64,000 bases of DNA from Anaerolineales bacterium (GTDB lineage: Bacteria; Chloroflexota; Anaerolineae; 4572-78; J111), in NCBI GenBank assembly GCA_020634855.1, contig JACKAU010000015.1:133640-197639 (forward strand), in the 5' to 3' direction. The translations under genes and the position numbers were made by a program. Below the pieces are notes generated by a model that was not told the DNA's origin, made no database searches, and worked only from the letters and a program-made list of their open reading frames with translations. Shown one piece after another: positions 11,984 to 20,017 of this stretch (position 1 is the first letter of the stretch; each line of letters opens with the position of its first letter).

Positions 11984-14900
11984 ATGCACTCCCATTTCTG
12001 TAAAACAATGGCAGACATATTTACGGAAAAACCGAATTACCTTAAAGAAGCCCCCTTTACCGGCTCGACTTATCGTTCAAAAGCGATCATTAGCGAGCGC
12101 TGGCTGGTCTTGGCCTTGCCGCTGGCTATTTTTATGGTGGCCTTGCTCCCCCGCATCTTGAATCTTGACGCCTTCATCACTGCCGACGAAGATGACCAGA
12201 TCATGTTTGCCACCCACTTTCTCAAATCCGTCCTGCGCGGCGATTTCGGGGGAGCGCTGATTCTGGGCTATCCCGGCGTACCGACGCTCATTTTTGGCGC
12301 AACAGGCGTGGCAGCGCGCTATCTGGCCCATTACCTGGGCTGGCTGCCGCTGCCGTGGATTACCGCCGATTTCATGACTACCCTGGATCAGGTGACGGCC
12401 CGTTTCGGGGTGTTTGAGCACCCTCTGGATTTTCTGGTCTGGGTCCGCGTCCCGATGGCCATTGCTGCGGCCCTGAGTATTCTCGGTATTTACCTCCTGG
12501 TCAAGCGCCTGCTCGATGAGAAGATTGCTCTGATAGCGGCCCTTATTTTAGCCTTTGATCCCTTTATCCTGGCCCACAGCCGCGTCATCCACGTTGACGC
12601 GCCGATGTCCTACTTTATGTTTCTCTCCTTCCTGGCCTTTCTACTGTTCCTCAAAAAGGACTCCTGGCGATGGCTGCTGCTGTCGGGTCTGTTTGGCGGC
12701 TTGGCCGGACTGAGTAAAACGCCGGCGGCTATCTTAGGTCCGATTTTAGTCGTCAGCGGCGTGTTGTACGCGCTCTTTCCCCCGGAAGGCGTCGATCGGG
12801 CCAGATTGTGGAAAAAATTGGGCCTTGCCTTAGTCGCCTGGGGTGGCATTGCGGTAGCGGCGATCTTCGCCATCTGGCCGTCGATGTGGACTCAGCCGGT
12901 TACGGCCATCACCATGCTCGTCGAAAACGTGAGCAGCGTCAACGAAATCTACCACCCTACCACCGGTATCTTTTGGGGTGGCAACCAGACCGATAAAAGC
13001 CCACTCTACTATCTGATTGTATTTCCGTACCACCTCACCCCCTTGACCACCATCGGTTTTTTCGGTGGGTTGGCCATGATTGCGGCCGGGCTGCTAGCCT
13101 ACCGTTCGCGCAAAAGCTGGCTCACCGATGTTTTGCCGATTGCGCTGGGGCTGCTGGCTTACATTGTCATCTTCATGGCTCCCGTCTCCACTATTTCTCG
13201 CCGGGGCGACCGCTATATCCTGCCGGTCTTCTTTGCGGTGGGATTGCTTTCGGCGTTGGCGTTGTGGTGGCTAGCCGGCCTCATTGTCAAACATTTACCG
13301 GCGGCGCTGAACTTTCTGAAGCTGACACCGATGCGGTTGGTCTCAGCCGCCGTGGTGGTGCAAATCTTCTTTGTCCTGTGGTATCATCCCTACTATCTGG
13401 CTTATTTCAACCCGCTGCTGGACGGCCCTGACACTGCTCCGAAGACCATCAATGTCGGTTGGGGTGAAGGGTTGGACCTGGCCGCCCGTTACCTTAATGA
13501 AAACGTCGATACCAATGAGGCGGTGGTCGCCTCCTGGTACAGCAACCAATTTGCGCCTTACTATCACGGCCAAACCATCGATCTCTCCAGCCAAGAAGCC
13601 GCCCTAACCGCCGACTACACCGTTTTTTATATTAACCAGGTCCAACGCGGGTTCCCCAGTGGTGAAATTCTCAACTACTTCCGTCAAATCAAACCGGTTC
13701 ATATCGTCGAAATACACGGCATCGAGTACGCCTGGATTTATAAAGGGCCGGTCATCGGTACTAGTCCACAAGATGATTTTAACATTCCGGTCGAAGCCCT
13801 GCTCGGTGGTAAGGCGCGACTCTACGGAGTCAATGTCGATGGCCGGCCCGCGCCGGTCAATGCCTACATTGCCGATGATGATCGGCTCGATCGACGTTAT
13901 CTAGGCTACAAACAGGCCAAAGATGGGCTACCTGTGACCCTCTATTGGGAAACGCTGGGCGCGATCAACACCAATCACGGCAAAACCAATATTTATATTA
14001 GCTTGGTAGACAAACACGGCAATGTCTGGGGCAAAATCGACCGAATTATCTTGGCGGGGTTATGGCGCACCAATCGCTGGCACCCCGGTTTCTATATTAG
14101 AGATGAGTATAAACTCCCCATTGATGCGGCCACGCCGCCCGGCGCTTACCATTTGGAAGTGGGCCTGTATGATTTCGAAACCGGCAACAGTCTGGGGGTC
14201 GTCAAAGATATTGGTGAAGTCACCCTGACGCCGCCCGAAACCTTTGCCCAGGCCGACGCCCTCAATATCAACTCGCTGGTATCGCTGCCGATTGATGATC
14301 AGTTGACCTTGGTCGGACACACCTTCGAGCAGGCGGAGTTGTCGCCCGGCGCCGAGATCGCGGCCAAGATTTTTTGGCAGGCTGATCAGGCGATCGAGCG
14401 AAATTATCAGTTGGAATTTTCGTTTCTCGATGCTGACCGCAAAAAATACATCATCGCCGAAGAACCCCTTTCGGCGGCCTATCAACCCAGCGAGTGGCGG
14501 CCCGCGGAAATCGTCGGTGAAGCTTATCGTTTCCGTGTTCCCGCTGTGGCCCCGCCCGGCAATTATCCCTTGTTGGTAACGGTCATTGATGCCGATACCG
14601 GTCAGGAAATTACCCATACCACCCTCACCGAAGTGAAGGTCAAAGCCCAACATCGTAATTTTAAGCTCCCTGATAACGTTATCCCGATTTCAGCCTACAT
14701 CAACGATGAAATTGAGTTGGTCGGCTATCGCCTGCACGATCAAACGCTCAAAGGGCGCGAACCCTTTGGTCTGACCCTCTACTGGCGCAGCCTCGATTTT
14801 GCCGATTCGAACTACACTGTCTTTATCCACGCCGCCGGGCCGGATCAGTCGATCCGGGGGCAGTGGGATAGTATGCCGGTGCAAGGTACTTCGCCCACCA

Positions 14901-15097
14901 GCGGCTGGATACCGGGCGAAATTATCGAAGACCACTACGAAGTACTAATGGGCCGAGATGTCCCGGCCTGGAAATACGACATCTTCGTGGGTATGTACGA
15001 TCCCGTCACCGGCGAGCGCCTGCCGGTGTCCAGCGCTAAAGCCCCCATCTCCGAAAATAGAATCTGGCTGACCCGTCTGCCGGCTGTAGACGACTGA
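11984..15097 (+). CDS. GT39-type membrane glycosyltransferase with three beta-sandwich modules
   Basis: Largest protein of the window (1037 aa). The catalytic-type loop is TADEDDQ (about residue 67). GT-C helices are followed by the VGWGEGLDLAARYLNE and YINQVQR signature shared with the gene at 4031, marking a tandem paralogue pair. Three modules lie at about 605-745, 768-885 and 905-1030. The first keeps the LWRTNRWHPG loop that corresponds to LWPVNRWQPG in the paralogue. A second in-frame ATG at 12008 is an equally possible start; neither has a clear ribosome site. There are no STRR inserts, so the comparison with 4031 shows what the uninterrupted form looks like. Confidence 0.86.
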   Translation: MHSHFCKTMADIFTEKPNYLKEAPFTGSTYRSKAIISERWLVLALPLAIFMVALLPRILNLDAFITADEDDQIMFATHFLKSVLRGDFGGALILGYPGVPTLIFGATGVAARYLAHYLGWLPLPWITADFMTTLDQVTARFGVFEHPLDFLVWVRVPMAIAAALSILGIYLLVKRLLDEKIALIAALILAFDPFILAHSRVIHVDAPMSYFMFLSFLAFLLFLKKDSWRWLLLSGLFGGLAGLSKTPAAILGPILVVSGVLYALFPPEGVDRARLWKKLGLALVAWGGIAVAAIFAIWPSMWTQPVTAITMLVENVSSVNEIYHPTTGIFWGGNQTDKSPLYYLIVFPYHLTPLTTIGFFGGLAMIAAGLLAYRSRKSWLTDVLPIALGLLAYIVIFMAPVSTISRRGDRYILPVFFAVGLLSALALWWLAGLIVKHLPAALNFLKLTPMRLVSAAVVVQIFFVLWYHPYYLAYFNPLLDGPDTAPKTINVGWGEGLDLAARYLNENVDTNEAVVASWYSNQFAPYYHGQTIDLSSQEAALTADYTVFYINQVQRGFPSGEILNYFRQIKPVHIVEIHGIEYAWIYKGPVIGTSPQDDFNIPVEALLGGKARLYGVNVDGRPAPVNAYIADDDRLDRRYLGYKQAKDGLPVTLYWETLGAINTNHGKTNIYISLVDKHGNVWGKIDRIILAGLWRTNRWHPGFYIRDEYKLPIDAATPPGAYHLEVGLYDFETGNSLGVVKDIGEVTLTPPETFAQADALNINSLVSLPIDDQLTLVGHTFEQAELSPGAEIAAKIFWQADQAIERNYQLEFSFLDADRKKYIIAEEPLSAAYQPSEWRPAEIVGEAYRFRVPAVAPPGNYPLLVTVIDADTGQEITHTTLTEVKVKAQHRNFKLPDNVIPISAYINDEIELVGYRLHDQTLKGREPFGLTLYWRSLDFADSNYTVFIHAAGPDQSIRGQWDSMPVQGTSPTSGWIPGEIIEDHYEVLMGRDVPAWKYDIFVGMYDPVTGERLPVSSAKAPISENRIWLTRLPAVDD

Positions 15098-15111
15098 CCA
15101 CTGCGCCACTT

Positions 15112-18100
15112 ATGCCTCAAAACGCTTCATCATCGACGGTAACTTCTCGATCAAATTTGACGTCTCGCGGCCCACGCTCTACGGCCTCCGTCAGAGAATG
15201 GGCTGTCTTGGCCTTTTTTCTTGGCCTAACCGTTCTAATGCTCTACCCGCTCTCACTTCACCTGACGACGATGGTCCCGGAACCGACCGACCCGCTGCTC
15301 AACGCCTGGCGCATGCAGTGGAACGCTCACGCCTTGCTGAGCAGTCCGACTGAATCTGCCCACATTTTCGACACCAACATCTTTTATCCGTTTCCCCTAA
15401 CCTTGGCCTACAGCGAGCATTTTTTGTTGATCGCCGCTCAGGTGCTGCCCTTCTTGGTCATTACCGATAGTCATCTAGTCGGAATGAATCTATCGGTCCT
15501 GATCACCTTCGTGCTGTCCGGGTATGCGATGTATTTACTGGTTACCGCCTGGACAGCCAATCGCTGGGCCGGACTGGTGGCGGGCGTTATATTCGCCTTC
15601 TCGCCGCAGCGATTCGGCCAGCTCAATCACCTGGAACTGCTGGTCACCCAATGGATGCCGCTCACCCTGCTGGCTTTACATTGGACGCTGACTCGACCCG
15701 GCCGTCGCTACGCCCTGCTGTTCGTAATATTTTTCAATTTGCAAGCCCTTTCCGGTTTTCATTTTACGCTCAACCTGACGATCGCCTGTGTATTGTTAGC
15801 ACTAGTCTATACGCTGACCCGCCGCGTTTACTGGCGGCCGGGTTTGTGGATCGCAGCGATCGTGTCTGTTGTTGTGACGCTCGCCCTTAACTGGCCCATC
15901 TGGCAAATGTATCTCCGCTTCAGCGACACCATGGGCGCCGTCCGCACCCCCGGCGAAGTCCTTATTTACAGCGCCGCCCTAACCGATTACCTCACCGCCA
16001 TTCCTTATAACTTTCTCTACGGCTGGACCTTCGCCCACTGGCCCGCCGAAAACCACCAAACCCAACCCCTCATGCCTATCGGCGTAATCGGTTTACTGCT
16101 CATCCTAATCGCTCTCATCCCCCTCTTCACCAACCGCAACTCGAAATCCTCAACCCAAACCCCCCAACCCCAATCTCCAATCTCCCCATCTCCCCAATTA
16201 CCAATTACCAATTACCAATTACCAATTACCCTCTTCCTTATCGCTCTCGTCCTCACTGCTCTCCTGCTCTCTTTCGGTCTCAATGAAAACGCCTTAGGAA
16301 CCACCTTTGCCCCGCTGCTGGCATATTCACCCTACCACTGGCTCTACAACAACATCGCCGTCTTTCAGGGCATCCGCGTCCCCGGTCGATACAGCGTCTT
16401 GGTTCTACTCGCTCTCTCCATTCTAGCCGGCCTTGGTACCGCCCACCTCCTCAACCTCCTAGATCGCCGCTCCCACCCACAATCTTCCACCTCCCAACCA
16501 TCAACCCCTCAACCCCAATCTCCAATCTCCCCATCTCCTCATCTCCCCATCTCCAATCTCCAATCTCCACCTGCCAAAATTACCAATTACCAATTACCAA
16601 TTGCCCTCGGCCTCATTGCTCTCATACTCCTTGAATTCTGGTCCGCGCCCCTCATCGGTCCCCAATTCCCCGCCGGTGACAACATCCCGCCGGTTTACAC
16701 CTATCTGCGCGATCAAACCCCGGCCGACGCTGTGATACTGGAACTCCCTTTTGAAAACGCCTCCGAGTTTCTCTACGAATACTATTCATCCCACCATTGG
16801 CGACAGATGGCTAACGGCGGCACGGGCTTCACGCCGCCGGTTTACAAGGATTTACGCCAATGGTTCAACGCCTTCCCCGATCCTCGTTCGGTCGATATCA
16901 TCCAACAACTGGGCATCGACGCCGTTGTCCTCCATTCCGCCAGCTACGAGCCGGAGGCATGGCAGCGCGTGCTGTCGGAACTGCCGCACTATCTGCCCGC
17001 CATCGAGTCGATCCATCAATTCGATGACACGTTCGTTATCGACATCGCCGAGTCCCAGTGCCAGGCCGACCCGGACAATGTGAGCGTTTCTGTCGATAAG
17101 GCCGAACTGGATGGCATAGCGAACGCGGTAGCCGTAACCTATCACAACGCCGGCCTTGCCGCGTTTGTAGCCGATGTGCGTCAGGTCAGCCGGTTGGAAT
17201 TTAGCGATGGCCGTTCTAAAAACTTCACCGAGCCGCTGGTCACTCCGGCCGGCGAGTCGCAAACGGTGATCGTGCCACTGCCGGACGATCAACCGGTCGA
17301 GCAGATCACCCAACTCCGGCTGGCGACGCTTAGTCGTGCGGAAACGCCCCAAGGCAACACGCCGCCGTTCGCCGCGCCGGTTGATGGGGCCGATCAACCA
17401 CTGGGTCTGCACTTTGCCGATGGACCGCAATTGGTGAGCTATCGCTTGGAACCACCGTCACCGTCGGCATGCGGTGATCTGATGATGGCGCTCAATTGGC
17501 AGGACGGTCAACCTGGCGATCGGGCCGTCGTGCAGTTGCTCGATCCCTTTGGCCGGATCGTGGCGGTGAGTGAGGCTTATCCCTGGGATAATGGGGCTGC
17601 GACGGACAGCCGCCGTCTCCCGCTGGTCGGCGCGCTGCCGGCCGGGCAGTACGGGCTACGCGTGTCAGTCTTCGACCCGGATGGTTCCGAGCGTCTGCCG
17701 GTGACCGAAGACGGCGTAACGATCCCCTCCGAGATGATCCCGCCGCTGCCGGTGGTCATTCACCCCGCCGCTCGATCCGGCGACGTCGAGCCGTTAACGG
17801 CCACCTTTGAAAATGGTCTAACGTTAGTCGGCCGTAGCTTACCCCAAATGTCTCTATCACCCGGCGATTGGCTCCGCTTCTCGCTCATCTGGCATACGCC
17901 CCAACCCCCGGATCGAGACGTTACCGTCTTTACCCAACTGATCGGCCCTGATGGGCAGGTCTGGGGCCAGCGTGATAATGTACCGGGCGGCGGCTGGTAT
18001 CCGGTTTCGTTGTGGCCGCCCGATCAACCGGTAGTCGATGACTACGCCTTTCAAATCCAGCCCGATGCGCCGCCGGGAGATTATCGCCTGATCACCGGTC

Positions 18101-18183
18101 TCTACTTCAGCGACAACCAAACCCGGCTGCTGACCCAAACCGGCGCGGATTTTGTTGAAGTCGGGACAATGGTTGTAGAATGA
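15112..18183 (+). CDS. Large GT-C-like membrane protein with two beta-sandwich modules
   Basis: Starts 15 bases after the previous stop. After an N-terminal polar stretch and a hydrophobic helix it has TDPLLNAWRMQWNAH (about residues 61-75) and a run of helices. This resembles the group of predicted membrane glycosyltransferases/YfhO-like proteins that lack the usual D-E pair and have a DPLLN motif instead. Two STRR inserts interrupt it (about residues 346-373 and 454-498). A periplasmic-type domain (VILELPFENASEFLYEYYSS) precedes modules at about 763-870 and 897-1015. It shares its first third with the next gene (18242). Enzymatic activity is unproven. Confidence 0.8.
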   Translation: MPQNASSSTVTSRSNLTSRGPRSTASVREWAVLAFFLGLTVLMLYPLSLHLTTMVPEPTDPLLNAWRMQWNAHALLSSPTESAHIFDTNIFYPFPLTLAYSEHFLLIAAQVLPFLVITDSHLVGMNLSVLITFVLSGYAMYLLVTAWTANRWAGLVAGVIFAFSPQRFGQLNHLELLVTQWMPLTLLALHWTLTRPGRRYALLFVIFFNLQALSGFHFTLNLTIACVLLALVYTLTRRVYWRPGLWIAAIVSVVVTLALNWPIWQMYLRFSDTMGAVRTPGEVLIYSAALTDYLTAIPYNFLYGWTFAHWPAENHQTQPLMPIGVIGLLLILIALIPLFTNRNSKSSTQTPQPQSPISPSPQLPITNYQLPITLFLIALVLTALLLSFGLNENALGTTFAPLLAYSPYHWLYNNIAVFQGIRVPGRYSVLVLLALSILAGLGTAHLLNLLDRRSHPQSSTSQPSTPQPQSPISPSPHLPISNLQSPPAKITNYQLPIALGLIALILLEFWSAPLIGPQFPAGDNIPPVYTYLRDQTPADAVILELPFENASEFLYEYYSSHHWRQMANGGTGFTPPVYKDLRQWFNAFPDPRSVDIIQQLGIDAVVLHSASYEPEAWQRVLSELPHYLPAIESIHQFDDTFVIDIAESQCQADPDNVSVSVDKAELDGIANAVAVTYHNAGLAAFVADVRQVSRLEFSDGRSKNFTEPLVTPAGESQTVIVPLPDDQPVEQITQLRLATLSRAETPQGNTPPFAAPVDGADQPLGLHFADGPQLVSYRLEPPSPSACGDLMMALNWQDGQPGDRAVVQLLDPFGRIVAVSEAYPWDNGAATDSRRLPLVGALPAGQYGLRVSVFDPDGSERLPVTEDGVTIPSEMIPPLPVVIHPAARSGDVEPLTATFENGLTLVGRSLPQMSLSPGDWLRFSLIWHTPQPPDRDVTVFTQLIGPDGQVWGQRDNVPGGGWYPVSLWPPDQPVVDDYAFQIQPDAPPGDYRLITGLYFSDNQTRLLTQTGADFVEVGTMVVE
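16151..16230 (+). repeat. In-frame STRR tract (CCAATCT and CAATTAC repeats)
   Basis: CCCCAACCCCAATCTCC is followed by four CAATTAC heptamers, read as NYQLPITNYQLPIT between helices of the gene at 15112. Confidence 0.85.
16475..16606 (+). repeat. In-frame STRR tract (CCAATCT, CCCCATCT, CAATTAC)
   Basis: Second and longer repeat block in the same gene; it contains the same three unit types in nearly the same order as the tract at 16151. Confidence 0.85.
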
Positions 18184-18241
18184 CCCCGACCCTGAAGACG
18201 GCCGGCGACCATACCGGGGTCGTCAGTAGGCCGGCACTCAT

Positions 18242-20008
18242 ATGATGAAAAATCGACACCTTTTACCCCTGATCGGTTACAGTCTAATCAGCCTGATCGT
18301 TACCTGGCCGCTGGTCACCCATTTGCGCGGCTGGGTGCCCGGCTTGGGTGACTGGGGGCAGAACTTGTGGGCGTTGTGGTGGACCCGCCAGGCTCTACTG
18401 GTCGAAGGCCAGCAGCCGTTTTTTACCCATTACCTGTTCTACCCCGAAGGCGTGACCTTACTATTTCACCCACTCGATGTCTCCGACGGCTTGCTGGCCC
18501 TGCCGCTATACGGTCTGCTCGGCGGCGACGTGACCTACAACCTGATGATCCTGCTCTCGTTTGTGCTGGCCGGCTACGGCGCGTATCTGCTGGCGCTGTA
18601 TCTAACTCATCATCGCGCTGCCGCTTTTATCGCCGGCCTGATCTTTGCCCTTTCTCCCTACCATTTTCTACGCGTCGATCTCGGCCACCTCAACTTATCG
18701 ACGATTCAGTGGATTCCGTTCTATGCCCTTTTTCTGCTCAAATTCGTCGAACGCGGCGACAAACGCGCCGCCGCGTTGGCTGTCTTTTTCCTCGTCTTCA
18801 CCGCGCTCAACTCCTGGTACTACGTCGTCTACTGCGGCCTCTTTTCTCTCGCCGTCATCTTTTGGCCCGGACGAAAGCAGTTAGCGGTTAGCCGGCAGCA
18901 GATAGCCGTCAGCGGTCAACGGTCAGCGGTCAGCGGTCATCATTCATCATTCATCATTCATCGTTCAACGTCCATCATTCGTATTGCCGTCGTGCTAGTT
19001 GCATCCATCATTCTGCTTTTGCCGTTACTGTTACCCATGTTCCGGCTGCTCAGCTCGACCACGCTGATCGGGGCGCACAATCCACTGCGCCACTCCGCCG
19101 ATTTGCTCAGCTTCTTCGTCCCCGGACCCCCTTCGACCTGGGCCGGCTGGTTTGAAGACATCTGGCTTTCCTACGCCGCCCAAAATCGCGAACCGGGCGC
19201 GTCCGCCTACCTGGGCTACAGCGTACTGGCCTTAAGTTTAGTCGGACTGCTCGACAAGCGCTGGCGACCGCAGTCGTGGTGGTGGCTGGTGGTTGCCGTT
19301 GGGTTCAGCCTGCTGGCCTTAGGCCCGCAGTTGCAAATCGACGGACAGATTCTCGACATCTCGCTGCCCTACCACTGGCTGGCTACCCTCATCCCCATCT
19401 TCGCCATTACCGGCATCCCCGGCCGTTTCGTCGTAATGACCTCACTGGCCCTAGCCGTGTTGGCCGCCTTTGGCGTAGTACGGTTATCAGAGGCCCGCCG
19501 TCAGCCATCAGCCGTCAGCCGTCAGCGGCCATCATTCATCGTTCATTATTCATTATTCATCATTATTTTCATCGAACTCCTCGCCCTCCCCCTCCGCCTA
19601 TCCCCCACCGACGTCAACCCCTTCTACCACACCCTCGCCGCCGATCAAGACACGTACGCCATCATCGACATCAAATGGGATGCCAACTTTCTAATGCATG
19701 CCCAAACCATCCATCACAAACCGCTCATCGGCGGTTGGCTGGCGCGATTACCGCAGGAACAGGCGGCCTATTTAGATGAGTCGTCCTTGGATAAAGCGTT
19801 TGTGCGATTACTACTAGGGCCGGAGGGCGCGGCCTTAACCGATCCGGCGGCCATCCGGTCGGCTATCCAGTCAGCGCTGGCTGAACATGAGGTACGTTAC
19901 ATTATCGATCATAACAACGCTGCCGGTCCGTGGCTGCAAGGGGTACTCGGCTGGCCGGTAGTGTTTGAGGACGATGAGGTGGTGGTGTACGGGGTTGAAG
20001 GTTCGTAA
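18242..20008 (+). CDS. GT-C-like membrane protein, paralogue of the upstream gene, without modules
   Basis: 588 residues. The first loop reads GLGDWGQNLWALWWTRQAL and is followed by HYLFYPEGVTLLFHP. The arrangement matches the preceding gene (first loop, then LSFVLAGYGAYLL, then AGLIFALSPYHFLRVDLGHL), so the two are paralogues. Unlike that gene it ends shortly after the membrane part (DDEVVVYGVEGS) and has no beta-sandwich module. STRR inserts fall at about residues 212-246 and 418-441. It ends 10 bases before the convergent gene at 20018. Function probably in glycan assembly, by context only. Confidence 0.8.
   Translation: MMKNRHLLPLIGYSLISLIVTWPLVTHLRGWVPGLGDWGQNLWALWWTRQALLVEGQQPFFTHYLFYPEGVTLLFHPLDVSDGLLALPLYGLLGGDVTYNLMILLSFVLAGYGAYLLALYLTHHRAAAFIAGLIFALSPYHFLRVDLGHLNLSTIQWIPFYALFLLKFVERGDKRAAALAVFFLVFTALNSWYYVVYCGLFSLAVIFWPGRKQLAVSRQQIAVSGQRSAVSGHHSSFIIHRSTSIIRIAVVLVASIILLLPLLLPMFRLLSSTTLIGAHNPLRHSADLLSFFVPGPPSTWAGWFEDIWLSYAAQNREPGASAYLGYSVLALSLVGLLDKRWRPQSWWWLVVAVGFSLLALGPQLQIDGQILDISLPYHWLATLIPIFAITGIPGRFVVMTSLALAVLAAFGVVRLSEARRQPSAVSRQRPSFIVHYSLFIIIFIELLALPLRLSPTDVNPFYHTLAADQDTYAIIDIKWDANFLMHAQTIHHKPLIGGWLARLPQEQAAYLDESSLDKAFVRLLLGPEGAALTDPAAIRSAIQSALAEHEVRYIIDHNNAAGPWLQGVLGWPVVFEDDEVVVYGVEGS
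18877..18979 (+). repeat. In-frame STRR tract (GGTCAGC then ATTCATC heptamers)
   Basis: CGGTCAGC units run into CATTCATC units, encoding AVSGQRSAVSGHHSSFIIH inside the gene at 18242. Confidence 0.86.
19496..19566 (+). repeat. In-frame STRR tract (CCGTCAG then ATTCATC/ATTATTC)
   Basis: Second tract in the same gene with the same order of unit types as at 18877, directly before a hydrophobic helix. Confidence 0.84.
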
Positions 20009-20017
20009 AAGGTGAAT

